From Bacteroidota bacterium (lineage in GTDB: Bacteria; Bacteroidota; Bacteroidia; M30B66): a stretch of 64,000 bases of DNA. The stretch is taken from contig JAIXUS010000082.1 of the NCBI GenBank assembly GCA_027483445.1, forward strand, positions 1 through 64,000, given 5' to 3'. Position numbers and translations under genes: made by a program. Numbering within the stretch: the stretch's first letter is position 1; every line of letters begins with the position of its first letter. Below are positions 34,127-44,027 of the stretch, one piece after another. Below the pieces are notes generated by a model. It was given only the letters and a program-made list of their open reading frames with translations, made no database searches and was not told the DNA's origin.

Positions 34127-34426
34127 TTAAAGCGCCTCCGGACCTTCATGAAGAATGTCGTTCCATTCAGGATGCTTGCCTGCATATTTAACGAGGAACG
34201 GACAATACAATTTTACCTTTTTCCCTTCCTTTCTCAACCAACCAAAAGTGGCTTCTGCCAGCTGAACGGCAATGCCCTTTCCACTGTGGTTTTCGGGAAC
34301 TTCGGTGTGCAATAAAAGGTAAACCTCCGCCGCAATTTTGTAGTCAATCAGTGCAAAGCTTCCATCGCCAAGGTCAATTTCAAAGCGCGATTTTGCAATG
34401 TTGTTGTGGAGTGAGTAATTCGACAT
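34127..34426 (-). CDS. Small GNAT-type N-acetyltransferase (YjdJ-like)
   Basis: A 99-residue protein of the short GNAT group. The pattern SRFEIDLGDGSFALIDYK, LLHTEVPENHSGKGIAVQLAEATFGWLRKEGKKVKLYCPFLVKYAGKHPE is typical: H for the acetyl-CoA loop in HSGKGIA and a final YxxKHPEW. The substrate is unknown. I use the ATG at 34426; a GTG two codons upstream is possible. It is divergent from the DUF4143 ATPase with a large palindrome between. Confidence 0.88.
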   Translation of the reverse strand: MSNYSLHNNIAKSRFEIDLGDGSFALIDYKIAAEVYLLLHTEVPENHSGKGIAVQLAEATFGWLRKEGKKVKLYCPFLVKYAGKHPEWNDILHEGPEAL

Positions 34427-34534
34427 ACCCACAAACCTAACAAAAAGCGAATGATTTATATGGAGGCAAGGTTCGGTTTAGTTCCCGATCGGCGTTAAGC
34501 TTCTGTATTGCTTGTAAATAGTGGCTTTCAGATG

Positions 34535-34577
34535 CAAACTTGCAAATTGAAACTATTGGTTTCAATTTGCAAGTTTG
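34535..34577. promoter_or_regulatory. Perfect 19-bp inverted repeat, candidate operator
   Basis: Left arm CAAACTTGCAAATTGAAAC (34535-34553), loop TATTG, right arm its exact reverse complement (34559-34577). It ends three bases before the -7 box of the DUF4143 gene and covers the -33 area, so a bound protein would block that promoter. It is also 109 bp from the divergent acetyltransferase start. Confidence 0.7.
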
Positions 34578-34580
34578 TTG

Positions 34581-34588
34581 TATATTTG
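34581..34588 (+). promoter_or_regulatory. -7 promoter box TATATTTG
   Basis: Perfect TAnnTTTG, 11 bases before the ATG at 34600 and 17 before that at 34606. The predicted leader is under 15 nt. Confidence 0.6.
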
Positions 34589-34599
34589 TCTCAAAATGA

Positions 34600-35790
34600 A
34601 TGCGTATGATTTCAAGGGCGATTGAAGCTAGCGTAATGAAGGCCTTGCAGTCGATGCCGGTTGTTGCATTGTTGGGGCCCAGGCAGGTAGGGAAAACTAC
34701 ACTGGCTTTCACCTTGGGAGCAGGGCTTAAGAAAAGATGGAGTTATTTGGATTTAGAGTCTGATACTGATCTGAACAAATTGAATGATCCTGAAGGGTTT
34801 CTTTCAATCTTTGAAGGGGAGTTGTTGATTTTAGATGAGGTTCAACGCATGCCTGAGCTTTTCAGGATTCTTCGTGGTATTGTAGATGCGCGCAAACGAA
34901 TAGGCGAGAAGGCCTGTCAGTTTTTACTGCTGGGTTCGGCCTCCCCCGCATTGTTGCAAGGTACGGCAGAGTCTCTGGCAGGAAGAATTCGATATCTCGA
35001 GTTAAGTCCATTCAACAGCCTTGAATTGCTGAAGCACGATCCGGAAACATTTTCGACCGATGTGCTATGGTTGCGTGGCGGTTTCCCGGATAGTTATCTG
35101 GCAGCAAACAACCAGGAGAGTTTTGATTGGCGAGTCGATTTCATCAAAACCTACATCGAGCGTGACTTGCCTATGATGGGGGCCGGTGTTTCACCAACTC
35201 ACTTTAAGCGATTTTGGCGAATGTTGGCCCATTATCATGCGAACCAGGTTAACTACAGCGAGTTGGGACGAAGTCTGGAGCTAAGCCATACATCGGTAAA
35301 GAATTACCTCGACACGCTCACCGCATTTTACATGGTTCGTCAACTTGAACCTTATTCTGCAAATGTGAAAAAGCGCCTTGTTAAGTCGCCCAAAGTTTAC
35401 ATTCGGGATTCAGGAGTATTGCATTGTTTGAGAAACATCTCAACCATGGATGCTTTATTGGGTAATCCTGCTTTGGGCGCCAGCTGGGAAGGCTTCGTAG
35501 TGGAAAATATTTTGGTCCATCTCGATGCACGTTGGGAGTATTACTACTACCGCACCGCAACTCAGGTTGAAATTGATCTTGTTTTGATTTCCCCTGCCGG
35601 CGAGATTTGGGCTGTTGAAATCAAACGGCAAACAGCGCCCAAGCCGGGCCGTGGATTCTTTGAAGCGTGTAAAGATGTGAAAGCCAAGCGGAAATTCATT
35701 GTTTATGCATTGAATGAACAGTACTCACTAGGCGATGGACTTGAGGTGGTTGGATTAAACACCTTTATCGCGATGATTTTAGCCCTTTGA
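34600..35790 (+). CDS. AAA ATPase with DUF4143 domain
   Basis: A 396-residue protein. The AAA part has Walker A GPRQVGKTT (25-33 region) and Walker B LLILDEVQR (75-83 region), then a sensor-like LLLGSASP. The C-terminal half is DUF4143, with YIERDLPMMG, the winged-helix-like stretch VNYSELGRSLELSHTSVKNYLDTL, and a PD-(D/E)XK-like fold (TQVEIDLVLISPAGEIWAVEIK). Such proteins are common, patchily spread and of unknown role. ATGs at 34600 and 34606 are both possible. A perfect palindrome covers its promoter, and its own winged helix could bind it (speculative). Confidence 0.9.
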   Translation: MRMISRAIEASVMKALQSMPVVALLGPRQVGKTTLAFTLGAGLKKRWSYLDLESDTDLNKLNDPEGFLSIFEGELLILDEVQRMPELFRILRGIVDARKRIGEKACQFLLLGSASPALLQGTAESLAGRIRYLELSPFNSLELLKHDPETFSTDVLWLRGGFPDSYLAANNQESFDWRVDFIKTYIERDLPMMGAGVSPTHFKRFWRMLAHYHANQVNYSELGRSLELSHTSVKNYLDTLTAFYMVRQLEPYSANVKKRLVKSPKVYIRDSGVLHCLRNISTMDALLGNPALGASWEGFVVENILVHLDARWEYYYYRTATQVEIDLVLISPAGEIWAVEIKRQTAPKPGRGFFEACKDVKAKRKFIVYALNEQYSLGDGLEVVGLNTFIAMILAL

Positions 35791-35810
35791 ATTTGTGGGC
35801 TTAATAAAAC

Positions 35811-35842
35811 AAAAAAGGCATCCCGAACAGGATGCCTTTTTG
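35811..35842. terminator. Bidirectional terminator
   Basis: AAAAAAGGCATCC and GGATGCCTTTTT pair around CGAACA. It serves the DUF4143 gene from the left and atpC from the right, which converge here. Confidence 0.88.
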
Positions 35843-35861
35843 ATGTATGCTGTGTTAGGGC

Positions 35862-36098
35862 TTATTCGGCCAGAACAATCACTTTGTTATTGAGCACCTC
35901 TACAACACCACCATTGATGGGGAAATTGTGCTTGGCTGAAGCTTTGTCGGTAACCTCGATTTGCCCTTTTTTCAAGGCCGAAATCAAAGGAGCGTGCTTA
36001 TCCAAAATCCCTAGTGAGCCGTCGATACCTGGTAAAATCAACGATTTCACCTCGTCGTTGTAAAGCTTTTTGTCGGGAGTGATGATTTCGAGCAACAT
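35862..36098 (-). CDS. atpC: ATP synthase F1 epsilon subunit (short form)
   Basis: A 78-residue protein with the epsilon beta-sandwich: LEIITPDKKLYNDEVKSLILPG, GSLGILDKHAPLISAL, and NGGVVEVLNNKVIVLAE at the end. The C-terminal helical hairpin of the 130-140-residue bacterial epsilon is missing, as usual in Bacteroidota, so the inhibitory role of that hairpin must be lacking. It starts 9 bp after atpD. Confidence 0.93.
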   Translation of the reverse strand: MLLEIITPDKKLYNDEVKSLILPGIDGSLGILDKHAPLISALKKGQIEVTDKASAKHNFPINGGVVEVLNNKVIVLAE

Positions 36099-36107
36099 GG
36101 CTACAAA

Positions 36108-37628
<1,521 letters not shown>

Positions 37629-37660
37629 TTAACGTGTGTGGACATTGTCCAAATCGGCGG

Positions 37661-37668
37661 CAAAAGTA
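37661..37668 (-). promoter_or_regulatory. -7 promoter box TACTTTTG upstream of atpD
   Basis: On the minus strand a perfect TAnnTTTG, 38 bases before the atpD ATG. The -33 box is not evident. Confidence 0.5.
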
Positions 37669-37731
37669 CGATTTATTTATACCCTTTGCCGCTTGTGAAT
37701 AAAAAAATCCGGGGGTGGTTTCGGAGTTAAA

Positions 37732-37893
37732 GCGCCAGCGGGTGGAGCGAATACCCCGGAAGACAGAGTGAGAGTGAGTGTGAGAGCGTGAGCGCGGGAG
37801 CGAACTCTGTCTGAGGAGTAGCAGCGAAACACGCGGTGCCCGGCGATGCGGCCTCAACCTACCGTGATGCCCAGCGAGGCAGGCGCCCAAAAA
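37732..37893 (+). repeat. Family A structured repeat, copy A4
   Basis: Full copy from AGCGCCAGCGGGTGGAGCGA to GCGAGGCAGGCGCCCAAAAA. The hairpin arms are AGACAGAGT (37761-37769) and ACTCTGTCT (37804-37812), a perfect 9-bp stem; relative to A1 and A2 the bases facing each other have both changed (AAACAGAG/CTCTGTTT to AGACAGAG/CTCTGTCT). The loop is GTGAG-rich, about 34 nt. It lies between the atpD promoter and the end of the PDZ-hydrolase gene. Confidence 0.87.
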
Positions 37894-37925
37894 CTACCCA
37901 ATAAACCAACGCAAATGCAAGATCG

Positions 37926-39257
37926 CTAGCGAATTACATCGAGGCTCCAGCTTACTGCATCTAAGCCTACAGCTGTGTTGTAAAGGTCGAACAACTTTTG
38001 ATACTCACCTTGCGAAAACAAATCGAAGGCCTGTTGCATGCTGCCCGATTTGGCGAAGTAATGGTCGGTTTCGGCATAGGTTTTTAACGTGGCCGTGCCG
38101 GGCTTGTAGTGGTTTACCGTGCGCACAATTTGCTCATGGTCGGCCAGCGAAAAGGCCTGAAAATCTGAAGCGCCATACTGAACCAACACCTTGGCGCTGA
38201 GGTCTTTCCAATGCCGCAAATGGGGAACATCCTGAATTTGTCGCCAGTAATTGGCATTTCGGCTGTAAATTTTGCCCTGCCCGTCGTACATCCACTGCTC
38301 GCGCAGTATGCGGGCCTTGGCCGTGTCTTTCGCCAGATCTTCGAGTGAGGCTTTCTCGACGAAAAAACGGTAGTTTAGGTCGTACTGACTCACGATCGAA
38401 GCCTCATACTCCAAAGGATCCATGCCGGCCAACAGGTTTTGAACCCTATACATTTCTATCTGATATTCGAACCACGATTTTGCCGTGGTGCCATACACCA
38501 CCACGCCGGCTACAGGGTCTTTTGCCGCAACGGCCGGGGCTACAATGCCGCCCATCGAATGCCCAACAATAATAATCTTGCTGGTGTCGACGTAGGGTAG
38601 CGATTTGAGTTTGCGCAAACCAACGTGGAAATTCTCTATTTCATCCTGCAAATCGCAACTTTCGCAGGCGGGTGTGTTTTCGCTGTCGCCCAGACCGCTT
38701 TTTTCGATGCGAAGGGTTACAAAGCCGGCTTTCACGTATTCATCAATTACCCGTTTGTAAGGGTGGTAATCGGGTAAATTGTCGATGGAAGTGCAGGTGT
38801 AGCCTGGAATAAACAGCATGGCCGGGTAGCGCTCCTTGCCGAAGGGCTTGTTTATGATTACCCGCAAACGCCCTTGTTTGTAAGGCGCATCGTCGTAAAT
38901 AACATCAGAAATAGGCGAAGTTTCCAACGCTTTGGGCTGAAATTTCCCTTTCAGCATTTTGCTTTTCCCATCGCGAAGAATTCCTATCTCCACTGCGTTT
39001 CCGGCCTTTTGGCCTTCCATGGCCGCTTGTAAATCGCTAAACTGCGCAATGGGCTTACCGTTGATCGATACAATCACATCTTTCGGTTTCAAACCGAGGG
39101 CTTTGGCCGTACCGCCTGTTACTTCTTCAATGGCAATTCCTTTTTCGACCGGAGCCGGCACAATACCCAACGAAGCCTTCCTCTGGAGGGGCTGAGCCTG
39201 AAGCGCTGAAACAATAAAAAAACCAAGAATAAATCCAACAAGAAATCCCCAATTCAT
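37926..39257 (-). CDS. Secreted alpha/beta hydrolase with PDZ domain
   Basis: A 443-residue exported protein. Signal peptide to about ALQAQ (residue 22); PDZ domain at about 28-105 (GIAIEEVTGGTAKALGLKPKD, VIVSINGKPI); alpha/beta hydrolase from about 125, with nucleophile S234 in GHSMGG and a late histidine (TDHYFAKSG) as the likely base. A CxxC-type pair (ACESC) lies at 198-201. The fold suggests a periplasmic esterase or peptidase; the PDZ-hydrolase fusion is uncommon. It appears monocistronic. Confidence 0.85.
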   Translation of the reverse strand: MNWGFLVGFILGFFIVSALQAQPLQRKASLGIVPAPVEKGIAIEEVTGGTAKALGLKPKDVIVSINGKPIAQFSDLQAAMEGQKAGNAVEIGILRDGKSKMLKGKFQPKALETSPISDVIYDDAPYKQGRLRVIINKPFGKERYPAMLFIPGYTCTSIDNLPDYHPYKRVIDEYVKAGFVTLRIEKSGLGDSENTPACESCDLQDEIENFHVGLRKLKSLPYVDTSKIIIVGHSMGGIVAPAVAAKDPVAGVVVYGTTAKSWFEYQIEMYRVQNLLAGMDPLEYEASIVSQYDLNYRFFVEKASLEDLAKDTAKARILREQWMYDGQGKIYSRNANYWRQIQDVPHLRHWKDLSAKVLVQYGASDFQAFSLADHEQIVRTVNHYKPGTATLKTYAETDHYFAKSGSMQQAFDLFSQGEYQKLFDLYNTAVGLDAVSWSLDVIR

Positions 39258-39320
39258 GACTTTACAATTTTGAACACAAAGCTAAATTGAGGCTTTGCGG
39301 AGAAATTTGTCAAAAATTGC

Positions 39321-40160
39321 TTATTTCAAATGTTGGGTCGGACTTAGTCCGAAATGCCTTCGAAAAGCCTTGCTAAAAGCGGCAGAATCGGCAAAACGTG
39401 TCATAAAGGCCGTGTCTTGAACGCTGTTTCCGCGCTGAAGCATTTGCAGGGCAAATTCGAGTCGTTTTTGCTGAATGTATTTGTAGGGCGCCAGGCCAAA
39501 ACTCAGCCTGAACTGCCGCACCAGCGCGAATTTAGATATGCAGGCAATTGGTGTTAGGTCGTCGAGTTGCAGGGGCTCAAGGTAATGGCGGTCGATAAAG
39601 TCTTTCACCTTTTTCAGCTGAACGAAAACCTCCGAACGGGTCTCACTGCGCCGGAATGGCAAGCCTTTTATTTGCGTAAAAACCAGGGCCGCATCGTCGA
39701 GCATCGCTTCGGTAAGGGTAACTAAAAAGTGCGGCACATGGCCATCTGGCGGTGCATTGTGCTGAATTCCCTCTTCGGCCAGGACGGCCATCTCGCGGGC
39801 CGCGGCACTGTTTTGTTTCGATAAAGTAAGGAGTGGAAATTGATTGCTGGTCAGGAACTCTGCGACCTCTGTTGTATGCCCTGCACACTCGGCAATTTGA
39901 TGCACAAAGTCGGGTGCAATGTCGATACACAAGCCCTCAGTAAGCGTATGAATGTGCACCTCACTTTGCCGGCTGTGATTGCCCAAAATGAGCTGTCCGG
40001 CTTCAACCACGTGCTTTTTATGATTCACCCGATACGTCTCTTGTCCGCGGTGCACATATTTAAGCGCCACTTGCTCAAACGACACCACCCCTTGAAAATG
40101 CTCAAACACACTGCTTCGCAAAGCATTGTGAGAAGGGTCGGAATACAGGAGGGCGTTCAT
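39321..40160 (-). CDS. AraC family transcriptional regulator
   Basis: A 279-residue protein with a C-terminal double helix-turn-helix: FIDRHYLEPLQLDDLTPIACISKFALVRQFR, LAPYKYIQQKRLEFALQML, and the closing AFSKAFRRHFGLSPTQHLK. The N-terminal half is a cupin-like sensor without recognisable ligand residues. The target is unknown. The neighbouring hydrolase is 63 bp downstream on the same strand and may be related, but there is no direct sign. Confidence 0.92.
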   Translation of the reverse strand: MNALLYSDPSHNALRSSVFEHFQGVVSFEQVALKYVHRGQETYRVNHKKHVVEAGQLILGNHSRQSEVHIHTLTEGLCIDIAPDFVHQIAECAGHTTEVAEFLTSNQFPLLTLSKQNSAAAREMAVLAEEGIQHNAPPDGHVPHFLVTLTEAMLDDAALVFTQIKGLPFRRSETRSEVFVQLKKVKDFIDRHYLEPLQLDDLTPIACISKFALVRQFRLSFGLAPYKYIQQKRLEFALQMLQRGNSVQDTAFMTRFADSAAFSKAFRRHFGLSPTQHLK

Positions 40161-40285
40161 GAGGTTTTTCGTTGTTAAAGATAGTCAATTGCCTATTTTG
40201 ATTAGGTTGTATGTGGATGAACTGATCGATTACGGAAAAGTATCTGTGGTTTGAGGAAATGATACATAAATCTCATAAATGCAAT

Positions 40286-40319
40286 CGAGTTGCAAAAGCA
40301 ATTCGTTTGCGTATATTTG
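40286..40319 (+). promoter_or_regulatory. Promoter and candidate operator of the CobW-type gene
   Basis: GTTG (40289-40292) and TATATTTG (40312-40319) are spaced by 19 bp and fit the -33/-7 layout. A hairpin-type inverted repeat CGAGTTGC-AAAA-GCAATTCG (40286-40305, one mismatch) covers the -33 part. In other bacteria such GTPases are often under the zinc regulator Zur; that link is speculative here. Confidence 0.55.
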
Positions 40320-40336
40320 TGCCTTTCAAAATTTGT

Positions 40337-41548
40337 ATGCAAAAGAAGCTGCCGGTTACGGTATTGTCGGGATTTTTAGGTGCGGGGAAGACCACCTTGC
40401 TCAACCACATACTTCACAACAAGGAGAACTTGAAAGTGGCTGTTATTGTGAACGATATGAGTGAGGTGAATATCGATGCGCGCCTGGTGGAAAATGAACA
40501 TGTGCTTTCGCGAACCGAGGAAAAGCTGGTTGAGATGAGCAACGGCTGCATTTGCTGTACGCTTCGCGAGGACCTGATGCAGGAGGTGGAAAAGCTGGCG
40601 CTGGAAGGGCGTTTCGACTATTTACTGATAGAAAGTACGGGCATTAGTGAGCCTGTTCCTGTGGCGCAAACGTTTTCGTTTACCGACACTGAAAAGGGTA
40701 TAGACCTTAGTCGTTTTAGCTTTATCGACACCATGGTTACGGTGGTAGATTGTTTCAATTTCTTGCGCGATTTCGGTACCAATGAGTTGCTGCGCGACCG
40801 GAATCTCACCGATATGGAAGGCGATTACCGGACGATTGTGAACCTGCTCACCGACCAGATTGAGTTTGCCAACGTGATTTTGCTCAACAAAACCGATTTG
40901 GTGGATGAGGATACGGTGGGTGTGTTGGAGGCTGCGATTAAAAAACTGAATCCGGGCGCGACCATCATCCGTTCTTCGTTCGGAAAGGTGGCTCCGCAAT
41001 CGATTCTCAACACAGGGCTTTTCGATTTTGAGGAAGCTCAAAATTCGGCCGGTTGGCAAAAGGAGCTCGAGGCCGGCACGCACACGCCCGAAACTGAGGA
41101 ATATGGCATTTCTTCATTCGTTTACCGTTCGCAACGCCCTTTTCACCCGGAGCGTTTTTGGCACTTTTTAAACGAAGAATACCCGAACAATTTGATTCGG
41201 GCGAAAGGCTTGTTCTGGCTGGTGTCGCGCCCCGATGTAGCGATTAGCTTTTCGCAGGCCGGCGGGTCATCAAGAATCGATCGGGCCGGTGTTTGGTGGG
41301 CCAGCATGCCCATGGCCGAAAGGGTTCGCTACGGGGCTTTTGTGGATAACCAGCAAGCCATAGAATCGCGCTGGCACAAGCTCTGGGGCGACCGCATGAC
41401 CGAATTGGTATTTATTGGTCAAGACCTCGACAAAGCCGCTATTGTGGAGGCCTTAAACGGCTGTTTGCTGCGCAGCGACGAGGAGTCGATTTTCCTCAAT
41501 AAACTACCGGTGAACGATCCGTTTCGGGATACGTTATTGCAGGGATAA
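40337..41548 (+). CDS. CobW/ZigA-family metal-chaperone GTPase
   Basis: A 403-residue P-loop GTPase of the COG0523 group that hands metals, often zinc, to enzymes. Walker A GFLGAGKT is at 12-19; the metal motif GCICC gives C71, C73 and C74; ESTGISEP and LNKTDLVD are intact, and the C-terminal CobW_C domain follows ([18 protein letters not shown]). The start at 40337 ([12 protein letters not shown]) is set by the family and by a promoter 17 bases upstream. Divergent from the AraC gene. Confidence 0.92.
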   Translation: MQKKLPVTVLSGFLGAGKTTLLNHILHNKENLKVAVIVNDMSEVNIDARLVENEHVLSRTEEKLVEMSNGCICCTLREDLMQEVEKLALEGRFDYLLIESTGISEPVPVAQTFSFTDTEKGIDLSRFSFIDTMVTVVDCFNFLRDFGTNELLRDRNLTDMEGDYRTIVNLLTDQIEFANVILLNKTDLVDEDTVGVLEAAIKKLNPGATIIRSSFGKVAPQSILNTGLFDFEEAQNSAGWQKELEAGTHTPETEEYGISSFVYRSQRPFHPERFWHFLNEEYPNNLIRAKGLFWLVSRPDVAISFSQAGGSSRIDRAGVWWASMPMAERVRYGAFVDNQQAIESRWHKLWGDRMTELVFIGQDLDKAAIVEALNGCLLRSDEESIFLNKLPVNDPFRDTLLQG

Positions 41549-41608
41549 ATTTGGATTGGATTTAATTCCGAATTTGAATTTGGGATGGCAAAAAATCCAA
41601 ATAAAGCA

Positions 41609-41838
41609 GAACTTACTGAATTCATTTTGTATGGCGCACCATGAGCATAAGCGGAGGTTGTCTCTCGGCCTTCTGGCGGGGCTCTAAGATTCATACGCAG
41701 GAACACCAACGGAAACTGAAAAATTTTAGGTACCAGAAGCACGGCGTCTGCCTCATTGCCTGCTGCTTGCACTATCTCGTGTAAAGCTTCGCCTTTATGC
41801 ATTACAAATGTTGTGTTTCTGAAATTTTCAGTTAATCC
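41609..41838 (+). mobile_element. Decayed family B element, copy B2
   Basis: Left end GAACTTACTGAA resembles GGGCTTACTGAA; the right end is CTGAAATTTTCAGTTAATCC. In between, ATTGCCTGCTGCTTGCACTA and AAAGCTTCGCCTTTATGCAT align with B1 and B4 at the same distance from the right end. Many substitutions show it is old. It lies in the gap before the paralogous barrel-like pair, with B3 on the other side in opposite orientation. Confidence 0.65.
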
Positions 41839-41960
41839 AACCCAGTACAATGCATTTTTTCGGAACCCGTGGCTCAAATTAAACATATAGGGTAAATTTC
41901 CCGATTGCAAAAAGTCTTGTCTTTCACTATTACATTTGATCAAAACTTAACTTTTGGTGC

Positions 41961-42776
41961 ATGCTCAAAATTTTGTTGCTCATCTTTTTGTTTGCACCTC
42001 TCACTTTTTGGGGACAGGAAGCGGATACCACGCAAGCGTTGCCTCAAGACAAGAAATACAGGCGATTCATTCATCCCAAAACATGCTATTTTGTTGCTTC
42101 TGCGGGTTCGGCCTTTCTGAGTACTTTAATCGACGACAGAACCAACTTATTCAAAAATGGAAATACCCAGAATGGCAGCTCAGGCTTATTTTCGATAGCC
42201 TATGAGCATGGAATCAAAAACAATTATTTTCTTGAGTTTGGGTATTTAAACTACGAAACAGGCATAAACCTTATTTCAGCCAGTTACGAATCGGGTAATT
42301 ACTGGGGCCACTACCAGGGTCTTACCAGATTTCATCAGTTTAATTTGGGAACCGGCTATCGCATTATTGATCATAGAAACCGGCATTGGGCATCTATCCA
42401 CGCCGGATTGTTGGTTGGATTTCAAAATTCAATTAGAGAAGACCAGTTTGACTCCCCCAATTATAGCGTTGTTGATGATTTTTCGGGAGAAACAACGGGC
42501 TTTTTATTTTCTAATACTGCCACTAGTCAATTTTCCCTGGGTAGTTTTATTGGTGTTTCAAAAGACATCAGGCTTTCCGAAGATGTAAGGCTGTTTGTTA
42601 AATACTTACAGCAAGTGGGATTTCGATCGATATTTAGCGGCGAAATATTTTCTTCTTCTAATGGTTCTCCAATCGTATCCGATACTGCATACAGAACCAG
42701 AAACAGCGGAGGAATGCTATTGGCCGGTTTAAGAATTAAAATGTTTAAAAAAAGGACGAATGAGCTGGTTAATTAA
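41961..42776 (+). CDS. Barrel-like secreted protein, first of a tandem pair
   Basis: A 271-residue protein with a signal peptide (MLKILLLIFLFAPLTFWGQ). The rest alternates short hydrophobic strands and turns with aromatic girdle-like residues, as in small outer-membrane barrels (NNYFLEFGYLNY, FHQFNLGTGYRI, IHAGLLVGFQ, SFIGVSKDIRLSEDVRLFVKY). It shares NLGxGYxI, xAGxxxGF and GxSKxxxxxxxxxxxxxYxxQxG with the next gene, which it overlaps by 17 bp, so the two look like an old tandem duplication. Base composition is visibly more AT-rich than the flanks. No known family recognised. Confidence 0.72.
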   Translation: MLKILLLIFLFAPLTFWGQEADTTQALPQDKKYRRFIHPKTCYFVASAGSAFLSTLIDDRTNLFKNGNTQNGSSGLFSIAYEHGIKNNYFLEFGYLNYETGINLISASYESGNYWGHYQGLTRFHQFNLGTGYRIIDHRNRHWASIHAGLLVGFQNSIREDQFDSPNYSVVDDFSGETTGFLFSNTATSQFSLGSFIGVSKDIRLSEDVRLFVKYLQQVGFRSIFSGEIFSSSNGSPIVSDTAYRTRNSGGMLLAGLRIKMFKKRTNELVN

Positions 42777-43596
42777 ATTTCTTTTGGCAATTGTTTTAAC
42801 GTGCACAACTGCGTGTACATTATTGGCCCGGAATTTTAGTTTACCTGAATTACCGGCCACCCAAGACTCCTCAATTTTCAAAAAGAATTTCTCGGGAGTG
42901 AAACACACTTTGGGTTTTTACATGACCAATGGTCGATCTCCAATTGTTTTTAATAATCCGTCACTTATTTTAATAAACAATACAACTTTGCCTTTCAGGT
43001 CTTTCGGAGCCTTTAACGAATTGTTTGTAAATTACAATTTCAAACCAAAGGATAATTTGTTTTTTGAGGCTGGTCTCAGATATACTACAATATTCCATGG
43101 GTTTACAGTGAACCAATGGCTCGTGAGTGTTCAAGGGTCTTCACAAATTTACAACAGTGCTTACGGACAATTCGTGTTTAACCTGGGGGCTGGTTATAAG
43201 ATTAACATCAATCAAAAGCGAAACATTTTTGATGTTCAGGCCGGGTTTATAGCAGGTTTTACCGATCAACAGAAAGGGGCTGGTCAAGTATTTTTTGATG
43301 CTTATCCATATACCGATGCCAGTAACAATTCGGGCACCTTTGCTATTACTTCAAAGTATCGTATCCAAAACGCCGGATTTTGGGGATTTTATTATGGGAT
43401 TTCAAAAGAAGTTAAAGTGACGAAGAATCTATACGTGTCGATGATGTACAATTTACAACTTGGTTTATCGACAATTTCTGAGCACACGTTTCAGTATGGT
43501 GTATCTGAGTTAGGCATCGAGAATACGGTGAGCGGTTTGATTACGGCGCGCAGCAGGGTTTTAGGGCTTGGGTTAAAATGGCACTTTGTGCGTTGA
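42760..43596 (+). CDS. Barrel-like secreted protein, second of a tandem pair
   Basis: A 278-residue protein with an N-terminal signal (LLAIVLTCTTACTLLA). It ends in the aromatic GLGLKWHFVR typical of outer-membrane barrel C-termini. It keeps FNLGAGYKI, VQAGFIAGF and YYGISKEVKVTKNLYVSMMYNLQLGLSTI at the positions of the similar segments in the preceding gene. Translation is probably coupled through the 17-bp overlap. Decayed family B elements in inverted orientation lie about 120 bp before the first gene and just after this one. Function unknown. Confidence 0.72.
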   Translation: MSWLIKFLLAIVLTCTTACTLLARNFSLPELPATQDSSIFKKNFSGVKHTLGFYMTNGRSPIVFNNPSLILINNTTLPFRSFGAFNELFVNYNFKPKDNLFFEAGLRYTTIFHGFTVNQWLVSVQGSSQIYNSAYGQFVFNLGAGYKININQKRNIFDVQAGFIAGFTDQQKGAGQVFFDAYPYTDASNNSGTFAITSKYRIQNAGFWGFYYGISKEVKVTKNLYVSMMYNLQLGLSTISEHTFQYGVSELGIENTVSGLITARSRVLGLGLKWHFVR

Positions 43597-43607
43597 TTGT
43601 TTTGCAC

Positions 43608-43854
43608 TTCATCGCTACAAAATTTTCAAACTTGCAAGAGAGAAACAGCATCAAAGCAAAGCTGTATATCGAGAACTGCGAGCAGATGGCATCGGAGCAG
43701 TTGATGCATTGCTGGTTTGCGGAAAATTGAGAATCATGAATTCAGGAGTGCATGGATTTTATAAAGTCGCACTAAAAAACCTTGCATTAATCCTCATCCG
43801 AATAGGGGCCAAAGTACAGTTGATAAAGCGAATTGAGGGTTTTTCAGTAAGCCC
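43608..43854 (-). mobile_element. Decayed family B element, copy B3
   Basis: Reverse orientation. The end at 43840-43854 is TTTTTCAGTAAGCCC, a perfect terminal repeat. Inward, CTTGCATTAATCCTCATCCG and AAAGCTGTATATCGAGAACT align with the reverse complement of B4. The other end has lost its terminal repeat. The rest of the 43597-44027 gap shows nothing else. Confidence 0.75.
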
Positions 43855-44027
43855 TAACCATGGAAGCCCCCGGCTTGTGGCATGCTTGTATTACACCAGT
43901 GGCTTGCCCGGTAAATTTGGATTTTATTTCTGTTTTATCCACTTTGTAGTGACAATGTAGGGGCATTTCCCCTAACGCTTTGCCATAGGCTACTCTACTT
44001 TTGTATGCTCATTTAAATGTTAGTCGT

